From assembly GCA_033675265.1 (NCBI GenBank), contig JAUJYZ010000775.1:366501-430500 (forward strand): a stretch of DNA of 64,000 bases. Reading direction: 5' to 3'. Origin of the DNA: Actinostola sp. cb2023. Lineage: Eukaryota > Cnidaria > Anthozoa > Actiniaria > Actinostolidae. How positions within the stretch are numbered: the stretch's first letter is position 1; each line of letters begins with the position of its first letter. This document shows, piece by piece, positions 21,325 to 61,004 of the stretch. A program made the translations under genes and the position numbers. The notes under the pieces were generated by a model, which made no database searches, was not told the DNA's origin, and was given only the letters and a program-made list of their open reading frames with translations.

Positions 21325-23337
21325 TACTTAAAAGTATTCTCTCCCCTATAGTACTAGTAACATGGTTATAAATGTATTACTAAGTAACTATAAAACTCAT
21401 AACCCAACTCTGTATAGTGGGTAAATGTATTTATAAGGCTTATTGCCTGGCTTGTCAGTATTCGACTCTAACTTCTATAAACTTTGTCTCTTTTTCTAGT
21501 TGACTATACGATATTAAGTAGTAACATGGTTATAAATGTACGTATTACTAAGTAACTATAAAACTCATAACCCAACTCTGTAGTGGGTACATGTATTTAT
21601 AAGGCTTATTGCCTGGCTTGTCAGTATTCGACTCTAACTTCTATAAACTTTGTCTCTTTTTCTAGTTGACTATACGATATTTAGTAGTAACATGGTTATA
21701 AATGTATTACTAAGTAACTATAAAACTCATAACCCAACTCTATGGTGAGTACATGTATTTATAAGGCTTATTGCCTGGCTTGTCAGTATTCGACTCTAAC
21801 TTCTATAAACTTTGTCTCCGGCTTTTTCTAGTTGACTATGCGATATTTAGTAGTAACATGGTTATAAATGTATTACTAAGTAACTATAAAACTCATAACC
21901 CAACTCTATGGTGGGTACATGTATTTATAAGGCTTATTGCCTGGCTTGTCAGTATTCGACTCTAACTTCTATAAACTTTGTCTCCGGCTTTTTCTAGTTG
22001 ACTATGCGATATTTAGTAGTAACATGGTTATAAATGTATTACTAAGTAACTATAAAACTCATAATCCAACTCTGTAGTGGGTACATGTATTTATAAGGCT
22101 TATTGCCTGGCTTGTCAGTATTCGACTCTAACTTCTATAAACTTTGTCTCTTTTTCTAGTTGACTATACGATATTAAGTAGTAACATGGTTATAAATGTA
22201 CGTATTACTAAGTAGTAACTATAAAACTCATAACCCAACTCTGTAGTGGGTACATGTATTTATAAGGCTTATTGCCTGGCTTGTCAGTATTCGACTCTAA
22301 CTTCTATAAACTTTGTCTCTTTTTCTAGTTGACTATACGATATTTAGTAGTAACATGGTTATAAATGTATTACTAAGTAACTATAAAACTCATAACCCAA
22401 CTCTATGGTGAGTACATGTATTTATAAGGCTTATTGCCTGGCTTGTCAGTATTCGACTCTAACTTCTATAAACTTTGTCTCCGGCTTTTTCTAGTTGACT
22501 ATGCGATATTTAGTAGTAACATGGTTATAAATGTATTACTAAGTAACTATAAAACTCATAACCCAACTCTATGGTGGGTACATGTATTTATAAGGCTTAT
22601 TGCCTGGCTTGTCAGTATTCGACTCTAACTTCTATAAACTTTGTCTCCGGCTTTTTCTAGTTGACTATGCGATATTTAGTAGTAACATGGTTATAAATGT
22701 ATTACTAAGTAACTATAAAACTATAAAACTCATAATCCAACTCTGTAGTGGGTACATGTATTTATAAGGCTTATTGCCTGGCTTGTCAGTATTCGACTCT
22801 AACTTCTATAAACTTTGTCTCTTTTTCTAGTTGACTATGCGATATTTAGTAGTAACATGGTTATAAATGTATTACTAAGTAACTATAAAACTCATAACCC
22901 AGCTCTGTAGTGGGTACATGTATTTATAAGGCTTATTGCCTGGCTTGTCGGTATTCGACTCTAACTTCTATAAACTTTGTCTCTTTTTCTAGTTGACTAT
23001 ACGACATTTAGTAGTAACATGGTTATAAATGTATTACTAAGTAACTATAAAACTCATAACCCAGCTCTGTAGTGGGTACATGTATTTATAAGGCTTATTG
23101 CCTGGCTTGTCGGTATTCGACTCTAACTTCTATAAACTTTGTCTCTTTTTCTAGTTGACTATACGACATTTAGTAGTAACATGGTTATAAATGTATTACT
23201 AAGTAACTATAAAACTCATAACCCAGCTCTGTAGTGGGTACATGTATTTATAAGGCTTATTGCCTGGTTTGTCAGTATTCGACTCTAACTTCTATAAACT
23301 TTGTCTCTTTTTCTAGTTGACTATACGATATTTAGTA
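21325..23337 (+). repeat. 166-bp tandem repeat, about 12 copies
   Basis: The unit contains AGTAACATGGTTATAAATGT, AACTCATAACCCAACTCTGT, GGCTTATTGCCTGGCTTGTC and TTTTCTAGTTGACTATACGA. CTTTTT versus CCGGCTTTTT and TATGGTGAG versus TGTAGTGGG variants alternate. A four-unit block of about 663 bp is duplicated (for example 21771-21965 equals 22434-22628 exactly in translation). Confidence 0.95.
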
Positions 23338-24148
23338 GTAAGATTGTTTATAGTCTTTTTGGTTGAAGACTTTTTATGTTGTTCCCTACTGTACTCTCCC
23401 ACTTGCCTTCCTTGCTTGATGACACCGCTGACCAATGGTATTGCTGGAAAGAAATCACAAAATCAGTCGTGTTGGTTTGCTGTAGGAGTAACGGTTTCCC
23501 TTTTTATCTCTAATGGAGATTATTTACAGGCGTTTTCCTTACCCAGAACTGTACCCACGGTTACAAATATATGTTTTGCTTTAAAAACAAAAACGCGTCA
23601 GAGAATATGGCCAGTTCTTTAACGAAGTTCAACGATAATGTCCTCGACCCAGAATTATTTTTCTCTTGTTTCTTCAGACTGCGCGATAAATGAAAGTGGG
23701 TTCAGTTCTGAGTTCTGAGCCTCTTCCCTTGTATCGTGACCGGTGAAGATGTTCATTGTCGTCAAAACATTGCACTGGGCTTGCATCAAACGACTGGAGT
23801 CGTTTACCTCGTAGGAAGAGAAAGGTCGCTCTGCCACCATACAGGGTGAGAGTCGCTTTGTAATAAACAGAAACGAAACTCGAAAACTCTTTCAGCTCGA
23901 AGCTAGACAAAAAACTAAAATAGACCGATTTCATACCAAGGAAAGACTGATATGATCTTGTACACTCTTTTATGTTTTGATTGACGGAAACCCAATGCAA
24001 TGTTTTGGGAAAGCGCTTGTGATACGTGTGCTAAACACTTGGTTTTAAACAGGAACTCTCGTACATTTTAATATATGTTAAAGAATATGAACTACTAAAA
24101 GAAAAAAGAAAGAGAATATGAACCACTTTGGATAAGCATAGCAGATTT
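23338..24148. other. Unassigned sequence right of the 166-bp array
   Basis: Open frames on both strands (23317-23622 plus, 23674-24000 minus) have no recognised domain, and the two strands overlap. No splice or start support. Possibly repeat-derived, but no structure was found. Confidence 0.3.
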
Positions 24149-24298
24149 TAGGGGTGGATCTAGGGGAGGGGTGCGCACCTCCCTGGATGAGCTGATTTCT
24201 ACTGCGTTATTGGTGCTTGAGTTTGTGCACGTCCTGGTCATAAATGGTGCACCACCTCCTAAAAGATGGTGCACCCCTGGATCCTGGATCCGCCCCTG
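24149..24298. mobile_element. Small hairpin MITE
   Basis: Ends AGGGGTGGATCTAGG and CCTGGATCCGCCCCT are inverse to each other, with further pairing between GGGGTGCGCAC and GTGCACC words. The type is common in invertebrate genomes. No duplication identified. Confidence 0.55.
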
Positions 24299-24330
24299 GG
24301 TTAACTAAATCTGATCGCATGTTTTGTTAG

Positions 24331-24742
24331 TAATAGGCGACTTGCACTAAGAGGTCACGTGACCCTAACTCCCATAAATCGAACAACAATGTCAAAATGA
24401 ACTCCAGAAATGAAAAGAGCTGCTCGATATTAGTAAAAGGGCGAAGTTTCAGCGCATAATGTCTGACACAGGAGAAATGGGAATAAAAATAAAATCCATC
24501 GTTTTCTAAGATTTTGTTTGGAAAATGCGTTGGATGGCAAGCAATGCATTTTCCAAACAAAATCTTAGAAAACGATCCATTTTATTTTTTTAGTCATTTC
24601 TCCTGTCTCAGACATTATGCGCTGAAACTTCGCCCTTTTACTAATATCGAGCAGCTCTTTTCATTTCTGGAGTTCATTTTGACATTGCTGTTCGATTTAT
24701 GGGAGTTAGGGTCACGTGACCTCTTAGTGCAAGTCGCCTATT
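24331..24742. mobile_element. Palindromic MITE just 3' of sacsin stop
   Basis: About 412 bp. It starts AATAGGCGACTTGCACTAAG and ends with the inverse. The whole length is one imperfect palindrome centred near 24537. Both arms carry the E-box-like GGTCACGTGACC. It lies 45-460 bp downstream of the sacsin stop. On the minus strand it contains AATAAA at 24586-24581, so it may lie in the 3' untranslated region. Confidence 0.8.
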
Positions 24743-24786
24743 AGGCTTATCATGCCATGTTGATCTATCCAAAGGCTTACCTTCAC

Positions 24787-53020
<28,234 letters not shown>

Positions 53021-53114
53021 CTTTAAAGGAATGCATCAATTTAAATAATTTTAATAAATTATTAATAAAAAAATAAAAAATTAGAAGTTATGAAGTAAAA
53101 CAAAACATTAAGAG

Positions 53115-54183
53115 CCCAGCCATGCATACACCCACATATCAAAACTATGTTATTTGCCTTTTTTTGACAGCTGATGATATACTGTATTACCAAAATACAG
53201 TAACACAGAAATAGGAGCAAACCCACACCGGAAAGACGTCCATATAAGGCTCATTAATAATCAAGTAATTTATGCATGATTCATAAAGCGGAAGTAACAC
53301 ATTAATTTATTCCAGCTTCCGAGAAATACCAAACTAATTATGCATAAAAGAAAACCAGTATATTTAAGATTGATAACTTACTCATTTCATTAGCTACAAC
53401 GTTCAAAATCTTCCATTGCTTGGCATCTTCTTTACTTTCATTTCACATACTTAGTTTTTCATCTGAAGTTTAATACAGTTTTTAAACGATCACATTCTTG
53501 TTCACGCCCCGTGACTCATGAGCTGAAGGAGATCAAGAAGAACAAACAGAATTGTAAGACAAGAAAACGTATATTAAAGTATTAATTAAAAGAAATACAA
53601 TACAATATTCTATGTTACTTTAGTATGTATCTGCTAACAATTTCAGCTTTCAATCTTCTTCAGAGAAATAACTTTCAGATTAGATTTTCAGGCGATTCGA
53701 GCATCGATCGTCCCTGCAACACTGATCGCGCTATATTCTAACGCGAATAAGCTAATAGAAAAGAAGATCAGAAAAATCATGAATGTATAAACCAGTATTT
53801 CCAAGGCGTACTTACAGTTTGTAATGACTTACAGCAACATTTCTTTGAATAAGAAAGTCTTGTAACAAGATTCAAGTTACTCACCTCAACATTGGTCTGC
53901 ACTGAATTAATAATACCCATAAACTCACGTCATGTTGTGTCATTTCCAAGAACTCAAAGATTCAGCGCACGCGCGATAGATAAACGTCAATCATATAAAA
54001 GACCCCCTGTCGATCTCGCGAAACATTCAACACAAAAAGTGAACAATATATTCAGACAAATATTAAAAATAGTTTGATTGGAAATGAAAAATAAATTACA
54101 TCTACGGCTTGCAAAATACAGGTTTTACCTTTTAGAATAACGAGACGTTCGGACGCGTTTGCGTATCCAATCATGAGTTACAG
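53115..54183 (+). repeat. Dispersed repeat, copy B (left part)
   Basis: Homologous to 12855-14340 (see copy A). It continues at 55587-55818 after the foldback insertion. Confidence 0.8.
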
Positions 54184-55586
54184 ACGGGTGTCTGGAAAGC
54201 GAAGACCTGGAAAGCGAAGACCTAAGACCCCAAAGACGAAGACCCATGATTTTTTAAGAGCAAAATCGTTTGTGAAAGATTTAAAAACATTAAAACGGCT
54301 AAAAAACAGCTACATTGTGTAGAAAGGATCTACATAATATCAAAAACAACTACAGACAAAGGTTAGTCCAAGTCAGTATTACAAACGAATTTTACGATAT
54401 TTTCGACCCATACATTTACTCTTTACAAGACAATTGCTTGGGCTGCCTGTGATCCAGCAGGCCGAATTTCGAGGGATTTGGTCGATTTTGTTTCTAGGCA
54501 TGGTCTTCGTTTTCCAGATCTGGAAAACGAAGACCTCGTTCAAACTTTCCAGAATTTTACACAAAGTTGTCCAAATGATATCCAGCGACATCAACGAAAT
54601 GAAGCTATCCAGCATTCCGAATTTCGAGGGATTTCATATATTTTTTCTAGGGTTCATCGGTGTGGAAGACCCCTCGTGTAAACTCTCGATAATTGAGACT
54701 ACTAATACAGAAGCTATGCTGGTGCGTTACGGAAACTACGTGGTCATATATCCGGCTATAAAGCGGCTTCTTTGGGTCGATTTCAAAGTCGAAATCCATT
54801 GAAAAGGTATGAAAATGGATCGTTACTTCTATGCTATATGTATTGCTTTAGCTCTAATGTAATTATGTATATATTTTTATAATAAAATCGATCGCGATTT
54901 TGTTGTTGTTAATTGTAGACTATAATTCCTTCCTTCGAAAATATATGTTTACACTTACATCAGAATAAGTCGGAAAGACGCTTGAACTTGGACTGCATGG
55001 TTTCATGTGGTTTGGTTCACGTGAAAAAAAATCGAGAAAAAAGTCGAGAAAAATGTCGAGAAAAAGAAAGTTAAGAACGTGAAAAGAAACGTCCAGCACG
55101 GGAGAAAGATACATTTTTTTAAAGTAAGCACGAATTTGCATGGCAATAATGGGGTTCCGTATCCGCTTCCTTCGGAAGCGTATGATGCTCTTCTATTTTT
55201 GACCTTGGACTTTGGATAATTTCCCGGTCCTGAGCAAACACATTCCCTATGTGGTTGAGCAACCTTCCGGGGTGACTAGACTGAAACGCGATGAAATCCA
55301 TCGAAATTCGGAATGCTGGATTGCCTCATTTCGTTGATGTCGCTGGATATCATTTGGACAACTTTGTGTAAAATTCTCGAAAGTTTGAACGAGGTCTTCG
55401 TTTTCCAGATCTGGAAAACGAAGACCCCGATGACAAATCAACGCACAGTCGGCTATGCTGATATTCTTTCACAAACGATTGCCGAACGATGATGTTATGG
55501 AGATTATATTTGTTTGCTCTTATAAAATCATGGGTCTTCGTTTTTGGGGTCTTAGACGTCTTCGCTTTCCAGGTCTTCGCTTACGG
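54184..55586. mobile_element. Foldback element with GAAGACC-rich ends
   Basis: About 1.4 kb. The outer arms contain GGAAAGCGAAGACCT, AAGACCC and ATCATGGGTCTTCG-type words, inverse at the two ends. An inner inverted pair (54500-54630 and 55300-55420) shares TTCCAGATCTGGAAAACGAA. Copy A of the host repeat shows the empty site (about 14331-14336, ACAGACTGTAG). The duplication is short or imperfect (ACAGAC / ACGGAC). The frames inside mirror each other and are not genes. Confidence 0.75.
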
Positions 55587-55818
55587 ACTGTAGTTAACTT
55601 CTTATAGGAATGTTAAAGGGGGACCGAACTAGACGCTCTACTAGCGTGAAGTCGGGCTTATTTGAACTAAATATAGATATCTTAGTGCGATTAAAACAGT
55701 GTTTTTGGTCGCTAGCTCGTTGCGTGACTCGGTAGAACATGCTTTCCTTGCAAATTCAATACTGCGATTTCACAAACAATGACATAGTTTATTTGGTGCC
55801 ATAAATATATCCATACCA
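55587..55818 (+). repeat. Dispersed repeat, copy B (right part)
   Basis: Matches 14334-14587 (CTTCTTAGGAATG, GACGCTCTACTAGCGTGAAG, GGTGCCATAAATATATCCAT). The match ends at CCATAC, where the copies diverge. Confidence 0.75.
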
Positions 55819-56170
55819 CGTGTCAAGTATGGGTCCCACTGGGCCCATTAGTAATTAATAAGGATATAAATAAAGGGAGTTCAAGACAGTGAGGGGGGGC
55901 GAAATAGATGTAAAGTAATAACGTTGCGAGTGATCAGAAAAGTACAGACAGAAGAAGAAGACGAGACAAGGACAGCAAAGGCAAAGGACAGAAAAGGACA
56001 GCAAAGGCAAAGGACAGCAAAGGACAGAAAAGGCAAAGGACAGAAGAAGAAGACGAAGGATTGTTGTAACGTATAAACGCTATAGACTAGAACTGAGCAA
56101 TTAAGGATATTAAATGTTTCGCCCCCAACTGTTTTGTGTGTTTTACTCAACGGACTCGACACTCAACAAA
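55819..56170 (+). mobile_element. LTR-like stretch (tentative)
   Basis: Begins TGTCAAGTATGGG, has a TATA-like GGATATAAATAAAGG near 55862 and a purine-rich GGACAGCAAAGGCAAAGG tandem (55975-56045). It ends near ...CGACACTCAACA. It looks like a solo LTR, but I see no duplication and no second copy. Confidence 0.35.
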
Positions 56171-56946
56171 CCAAGCAGTCACCGCTTGACACCACGCTCA
56201 ATGAGCGTACACTCGGGCATTATGACAGTGACATTTGCGTGACAAAGGAGATTGGAACGATGAGTTAGCACTTCTATTAACATAACGATGACCCATCACT
56301 TCTAGTTTTCGAACCTAGAGCGAACAATAGTATGATATACACTCGGAAACTATTTGACCCGTTTGAGCGAATCATACTTTCGGAATTACTTCATTAGGCG
56401 TTCGAATATCATCGCCCCCGTCTTCAGCCAACCTAAACCCTTGCTTTTGATGAGTTCGTGTACCAGCCCTTTCGAAAACGCTCAACAAATAATTTTTACT
56501 GGCCCCCCAAATTTTAAATACCCTAGTAGCATCGCCTAAATGGGTACAGCAATCAGTAATTCAGTGAATCGTCTGATCAAGAAAACATATTTAAAATACT
56601 CAGAGTGGATATCCTCATTGTTATTAAAATAACAATGCATAGGTCAGAATATTATACTATAGTCACCTTTCGTTCAACCGGGGCATAGTTTCAAGTACAA
56701 GTAGGGATTCATTTGAAAGAGCTGAGTGTTGTTGAAAAGGCACACGATACGGATAATCTAGCCTGCGAGAATAATATACTGAAACAGTTTGCAACACTGT
56801 GTTATTAAAATCTTTATTACTGTTGTGATAGATTTATAAATATGTGGGGTATTTCCACGTGTATTTACATTGTGGTAGTCTAAAACTAGTGTATAAAATC
56901 ATGCTAACTAAAAACTATAATTAAAACCTATAAACTCGATAAATAT
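56171..56946. other. Unassigned SACS-ASPM spacer
   Basis: No gene or repeat recognised. One of the places where the missing 5' SACS exon and promoter could lie. Confidence 0.3.
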
Positions 56947-57233
56947 AGAGTGATGGCACTTAGAGTACAATTTAGAAAAGCTTGAAAACTAAATAACTAA
57001 TTAGTACTAAATAGCACTAATGAAACAATAGAAAACAATAGAAATACCTCTATTTAGTACTATTTAAAGTTAGTACTATTTCACGCTTTTCTAAATTGCA
57101 CTCTAACCCGTGAAACAAAATCTAATAGTTAATGACTAATAGTCAAATCAAAAGAAAACAATGGAATTAGTGTCTAGTAATATCTACTTGGCTACTATCT
57201 GTTTCACGGGTTAATTAAGTGCCATCACTCTAA
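56947..57233. mobile_element. MITE with inverted ends
   Basis: TAGAGTGATGGCACTTA at the left, the exact inverse TAAGTGCCATCACTCTA at the right. Subterminal TTTAGAAAAGC occurs inverted near 57085. Directly abuts the large palindrome. Confidence 0.7.
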
Positions 57234-60200
57234 GACTGTCAGGTCTTTGGCTTCGTATAGCTGCACAAATTGCCCTATACCATTATGACGTAACGGCTTA
57301 TTTATGAGGGGGACAGAATCGTGAAGAACAATACAAATTTGAACTAAATCTGCTCTGCTGAAGTTTGCTTGATTTCAAATTGGCTAGTTTCCAGATATTA
57401 TGTTCATCGATACTTTTCCCACAATATTTACTGTGCTTGGTGACTTTTATCGCTTTCAGACCGTCTGTAAAATACATTTATTTGGGAAATCCTTTGTGTT
57501 GTTGCTGTTTTGTCCCCCTCTAGCGACCATGATCCTTAGCGTTTAAACAATAGATTGTTTTGATTTGACGTCATAGTGGTATAGGGCAATTGTCCTGGCT
57601 ATTTTTTTAATGTAAAAACAATACATAGAACGACAATTTAAGGAATGGTCAATGCTTAGCGTGCGTATATCCAGTTATGGATGCACGCGGGAGGTCGCTA
57701 AGCACGAAAGAAGCGTAAGAGTCGCACGAGGCGTAGCCGAGTGCGACTCTAGCTTCTTGAGTGCTTAGCAACCTCCCAAGTGCTTCCATAACTGGATATA
57801 CGCACAGCTAAAGCATTGATCATTGCTTTTATAACATTGCCATGGCTTTTGTGCGTCAAAAACTTGTTTATTTTATTTGATCAATTTCCAAATTCTCCTA
57901 ACCCTGCGCGCGCACGCCAAAATTAGAACACGTTGGAGCCGTTGGTCACTTTGCAAACAAACGAGTGAGAAGCGTGCAGCTAAAAATGCTGCAAATACAA
58001 TTACAATCTGTTTTTCACCTACAATTTCGAAGTAGAAATGTTCTACAATGTATTTCGAGTTTAACTGGCATGCAAAGAGACTGATTGAAGTTCGTAAACA
58101 AGGATTATAAAGGGATTTGTCAGTCATTGATCTGCAAGATCCGGGCGAAGGTTGAATAAAAATACGGTTTCGACAACTATATTATTCTGCTGGACTGCTG
58201 TTGTTAACTGCAAGGATTGTGGCTGCACTGGGACAACTGCACTGGGTGCACTCTGGAGGCTTTGAGACAACACTTCGCTGCAGTGATGGAGCTGAGTGGT
58301 CGATGGCCGATTGTTGTAGTAAATGTCAAATGTGCCAAGCTTTGCTCATTACTGTGACTTGAAATCGCCAGAAAAGGCATAATATGATGATTTGGTACAC
58401 CAGCATTTGACCATAGCCATAGGGTGATAGCTGTAGCTCGTATTGAATGGTTCAGTGGTGTAAACACGAGACAATTGAGCTGATTTTTGTTGTCGTACTC
58501 GTTGGTCGGTAAAAAAGCTGTTGACCTTCACAGCTCGACCTTCATCAAGTAGAACTTCAGTCAGCCGTTCACGGAGGTTTGTAGACTTCATTCTTGTGTT
58601 CTGTCTCATACATTCATACATTCGGCCATATTTTTTTTTTTTTCATTGTTTTTATATTCAATTTGTTGACAGACTTGACATTGTTCATGTTGAAACTCGC
58701 ACCAGCGTAAGGTAGCTTACTATTTTTACGTCTAAAATAAGCATACTGTAAGTTTACTTAGATTTTTTTGGTGAAATAAATATTCACTGTTGACACAAAC
58801 CATGCAGTTCGTTGTCTTTCTTTTCTTTTCTTATCTGGATGTTTGTATGTACAAGTCAATAGTTGTTGAAGTTCGTTGTTCTTCGCCGAGTAGTTGTTTT
58901 CGCATTGTACCTCGTTTATAAGCTTACTTTAATTTATTTCATTTCCCGTTGACACTATTGACATTTGATCATAAACATCCAAATCAACGTCAATGTCAAA
59001 TTTCCGATATAAATTAAGATCCATACTGTTAAATATTGTACAAAAGCTGGAGAAAAAAAGTTGTGAAAATGTTTTCCCCGATCGGTTGACGTGAGCGTGC
59101 TCCATTCATTTTTTGTTCATAGTTAGAAAGCCAATCAGAGCGCTTGGCTTGCTAGCTATGAACACAAAAATGAATGGAGCACGCTCACGTCAACATCGGG
59201 GAAAACATTTTCACAACTTTTTTTCTCCAGCTTTTGTACAATATTTAACAGTATTGATCTTAATTTTCATCGAAAATTTGACATTGACGTTGATTTGGAT
59301 GTTTATGATGATCAAATGTCACTTGATAGTGTCAACGGGAAATGAAATAAATTAAAGTATAAACGAGGTACAATGCCAAAACAACTACTCATTGAAGAAC
59401 AACGAACTTCAACAACTATTGACTTGTACATACAAATATCCAGAAAAGAAAAGAAAAGAAAGACAACGAACTGCATGGGTGTGTCAACAGTGAATATTTA
59501 TTTCACCAAAACAATCTAAGTAAGCTTACAGTATTTTAGACGTAAAAATAGTACCATACGCTCGTGCGAGTTTCAACATGAACAATGCCAAGTCTGTCAA
59601 CAAATTGAATAAAACAATGCAAACAATAAATAAAAATATGGCCGAATGTATGAGACAGAACACAAGAATGAAGGCTACAAACCTCTGATGTTCTACTTGA
59701 TGATGGTCAACCCGCAACAACAGCTTTTTTGTCCAATATTCAAGCAAAAACTGGACACCGACCAACGAGTACGACAACAAACCATAACACGATGAAAGAA
59801 ATCAGCTCAATTGTCTCGTGTTTACACCACTGAACCATTCAGTACGAGCTACAGCTATCACCCTATGGCTATGATCAAATGCTGGTGTACCAAATCATCA
59901 TATTATGCCTTTTCTGGCGATTTCAAGTCACAGTAATGAGCAAAGCTTGGCACATTTCACATTACAACAATCGGCCATCGACCGCTCAGCTCCATCCTTA
60001 TCACTGCAGCAGCAAAGTGTTGTCTCAAAGCCTCCAGAGAGCATCCAGTGCAGAGCTATCCCAGTGCAGCCACAATCCTTGCAGTTAACAACAGCAGTCC
60101 AGCAGAATAATCTAGTTGTCGAAACCATATTTTGATTCAATCTTCGCCCGGGTCTTGCAGATCAATGACTGACAAATCCCTTTATAATCCTTGTTTACGA

Positions 60201-60643
60201 ACTTCAATCAGTCTCTTTGCATGCCAGTTAAACATGAAATACATTGTAGAACATTTCTACTTCGAAATTTTAGGCGAAAAACAGATTGTAATTGTATTTG
60301 CAGCATTTTTAGCTGCTCGCTTCTCAAAGTCGTTTGTTTGCAAAGTGACCAACGGCTCCAATTTGTTCTATTTTTGGCGTGCGCGCGCAGGGTTAGGAGA
60401 ATTTGTAAATTGATCAAATAAAATAAACAAGTTTTTGACGCACAAAAGCCATGGCTATGTTATAAAAGCAATGGTCAATGCTTTAGCTGTGCCTATATCC
60501 AGTTATGACGCTTCTTTCGTGCTTAGCAACCTCCCGCGTGCATCCATAACTGGATATACGCACGCTAAGCATTGACCATTCCTTAAATAGCCAGGACCTT
60601 TGTGTAGCTACACGAAGACCTGACCTGTATAAGAGTCATTTTC
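57234..60643. mobile_element. ~3.4-kb palindromic element
   Basis: Two arms of about 1.5 kb meet at a roughly 32-bp loop (59123-59154) beside GAATGGAGCACGCTCACGTC and its inverse. The outer ends include AGGTCTT...GGCTTCGTATAGCTGCACA and its inexact inverse near 60620. The left arm also holds the MITE at 57268-57591, absent from the right arm. Matching frames in both arms (MTDKSLYNPCLRTSISLFAC at 58127 minus and 60174 plus) are mirror images with no known domain. Each arm has sub-repeats around GCGTGCGTATATCCAGTTAT. Confidence 0.8.
57268..57591 (-). mobile_element. ~321-bp MITE family, copy 2
   Basis: Inverted relative of 16738-17058 with the same TIR TTGCCCTATACCA and TGACGTCA box. Inserted into the left arm of the palindrome only. 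Confidence 0.8.
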
Positions 60644-60704
60644 CAAAATCCTTCTGAGCCCGACAATTTTCCTACTAATAAGAGTCAATGTACAAGCGCT
60701 TTTG

Positions 60705-61004
60705 TTATTCAAAATCAACTCGCAATGTTCGTAAAAGAGAGCGCACAGCTTGTAAAGGATCCTGGTCTTTGTTGACGTAATCTTGCCACATCGCCCACTC
60801 GGACGTCTTTCGTGCCTTGAACGGCGTGTGAGATTTGAACGGTGTTTGTTTGAAGGGAGTAGAGGGTGGGGCGTTTTTGTAAGGTGTTCCTTGGGACATC
60901 TTTGCCTTCACTACGCTTCGTCGTTTCTGGAGTTTGTATTTGCGCGCGACCAGAAAGTGAGCGCTTTTTACTTTGTCGACCAGCTTAGTGGAGTTGATCA
61001 TGTC
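60705..61004 (-). CDS. ASPM: ASPM last exon
   Basis: 300 nt including TAA. The acceptor GTTCACAG gives DMINSTKLVDKVKSAHFLVA, a basic KYKLQKRRSVVKAK stretch, a TPFK-rich segment (TPYKN, TPFKQ, TPFKS, TPFKA; possible proline-directed phosphorylation sites) and WQDYVNKDQDPLQAVRSLL. The end mirrors the DPLQAI-like vertebrate ASPM C-terminus. Confidence 0.85.
   Translation of the reverse strand, partial: DMINSTKLVDKVKSAHFLVARKYKLQKRRSVVKAKMSQGTPYKNAPPSTPFKQTPFKSHTPFKARKTSEWAMWQDYVNKDQDPLQAVRSLLRTLRVDFE

Noticed and set aside
21771..22628. Two identical 64-residue frames
   Set aside because: They arise from duplicated units of the 166-bp array.
23317..24000. Overlapping frames on both strands
   Set aside because: No recognisable family. 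Overlap on opposite strands argues for chance.
24327..24744. Two opposite-strand frames encoding the same MFGKC protein
   Set aside because: Mirror images generated by the palindromic MITE.
54379..55441. Frames containing LRFPDLENEDLVQTF in several places
   Set aside because: They repeat in inverse orientation within the foldback element, with no known family and no conserved start.
55881..56162. Minus-strand frame as the missing first sacsin exon
   Set aside because: C/F/S-rich translation of a purine tandem repeat, without resemblance to a ubiquitin-like domain or a suitable phase-1 donor.
57873..60413. MTDKSLYNPCLRTS-type small proteins
   Set aside because: Present once per arm of the large palindrome. 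No domain, and the frames differ at the ends between arms.
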